A stretch of 6,101 bases of DNA, from assembly GCA_021781775.1 (NCBI GenBank), contig JAJXWE010000116.1, positions 1 through 6,101 on the forward strand. Direction: 5' to 3'. Positions 5,601-6,101 of this stretch are shown here, one piece after another. Position numbers and translations under genes: made by a program. Position 1 is the first letter of the stretch. Every line of letters begins with the position of its first letter. This DNA is from Pseudomonadota bacterium. Lineage in GTDB: Bacteria > Pseudomonadota > Gammaproteobacteria > Steroidobacterales > Steroidobacteraceae. The notes under the pieces were generated by a model, which searched no databases, had not been told where the DNA came from, and saw nothing but the letters and a program-made list of their open reading frames with translations.

Positions 5601-6101
5601 ATGCAAGTCTACCTAGTCGGCGGTGCGGTGCGGGACCGGTTGCTCGGAAGGTTAGTGAAGGAGCGCGACTGGGTGGTGGTGGGTGCACGGCCCGAGGAAC
5701 TCGAGCGCCTGGGATACCAGCCGGTGGGACGGGAGTTCCCCGTGTTCCTGCATCCCGAGACCCACGAGGAGTACGCGCTGGCGCGCCTGGAGCGCAAGGT
5801 CGCGCCCGGGTACCGGGGGTTCAGCACCGAGTTCTCCCCGACGGTGACGCTGGAGGAGGACCTGCGCCGGCGCGACCTGACCATCAATGCCATGGCCGAG
5901 GATGCCACCGGCGCGATCATCGATCCGTATGGCGGACGGCGCGACCTCGAGGCGCGGCTGCTGCGGCACGTGTCGGACGCATTCATCGAGGATCCCGTGA
6001 GGGTGTTGCGCGTCGCGCGCTTCGCGGCCCGCTACGCGGTCCTCGGCTTCAGCGTCGCGCCGGACACGCTGACGCTGATGCGGCGCATGAGCGTCTCAGG
6101 C
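5601..6101 (+). CDS. cca: Multifunctional CCA-adding tRNA nucleotidyltransferase (N-terminal part; runs off the right edge)
   Basis: Cca adds or repairs the 3' CCA end of tRNAs without a template; the gammaproteobacterial form usually also has a C-terminal HD phosphohydrolase domain, here beyond the edge. The 167 visible residues align almost without gaps to E. coli Cca: YLVGGAVRDRLLG (4-16) for nucleotide binding, KERDWVVVG (20-28), VGREFPVFLHPETHEEYALA (39-58), EEDLRRRDLTINAMA (85-99), DPYGG (109-113) and EDPVRVLRVARFAARY (129-144). The catalytic acidic pair is E21-x-D23 rather than D-x-D, a conservative change. No Shine-Dalgarno sequence is visible before the ATG at 5601, and an out-of-frame ATG lies at 5593. 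TACCAT at 5589-5594 could be a weak -10 box starting transcription near the ATG, so a leaderless mRNA is possible. The product belongs to class II nucleotidyltransferases; poly(A) polymerase is unlikely given the E. coli Cca-like sequence throughout. Confidence 0.96.
   Translation, partial: MQVYLVGGAVRDRLLGRLVKERDWVVVGARPEELERLGYQPVGREFPVFLHPETHEEYALARLERKVAPGYRGFSTEFSPTVTLEEDLRRRDLTINAMAEDATGAIIDPYGGRRDLEARLLRHVSDAFIEDPVRVLRVARFAARYAVLGFSVAPDTLTLMRRMSVSG

Overview
This is a GC-rich stretch of ordinary housekeeping genes, most like a gammaproteobacterial chromosome. The proteins resemble E. coli-type orthologues: Cca aligns almost residue for residue over its first 160 positions. The divergent rpsU/tsaD pair, with a yqeY-type gene behind rpsU, is the classic start of the macromolecular-synthesis locus (rpsU ... 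dnaG-rpoD). The high GC, the lipoprotein aminopeptidase and the PTR1-like reductase beside folB-folK point to a Xanthomonadales/Nevskiales/Ectothiorhodospiraceae-like lineage, but that is inference and the genus cannot be fixed.

Layout. On the minus strand at the left edge, rpsU (202-411) is followed by a GatB/YqeY-family gene that runs off the window (1-190). A 133-bp divergent region (412-544) holds a good sigma70-like promoter for rpsU and a GC-rich leader hairpin. On the plus strand, tsaD (545-1600), folB (1607-1999) and folK (2009-2506) are packed with gaps of 6 and 9 bp, so probably one operon. A pteridine-reductase-like SDR (2512-3285, minus) converges on folK with 5 bp between the stops. 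It is divergent, across 38 bp, from a MidA/NDUFAF7-type SAM methyltransferase (3324-4478, plus). A predicted lipoprotein metallopeptidase (4491-5594, minus) converges on the methyltransferase. It is nearly head to head with cca (5601 to the right edge, plus, partial).

Functional themes. rpsU, tsaD (tRNA t6A modification) and cca (tRNA 3' end) serve translation. folB, folK and probably the SDR serve folate/pterin metabolism. The methyltransferase may act on respiratory complex I if its mitochondrial relative is a guide. The envelope peptidase has no obvious link to the rest.

I saw no mobile element, CRISPR array, tRNA, rRNA or phage gene, and no gene-free stretch over 300 bp. I did not find a previously undescribed system. 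The points worth a second look are small: very tight divergent gene junctions without Shine-Dalgarno sequences, the structured rpsU leader, the PTR1-type active site next to folBK, and the uncharacterised lipoprotein peptidase.
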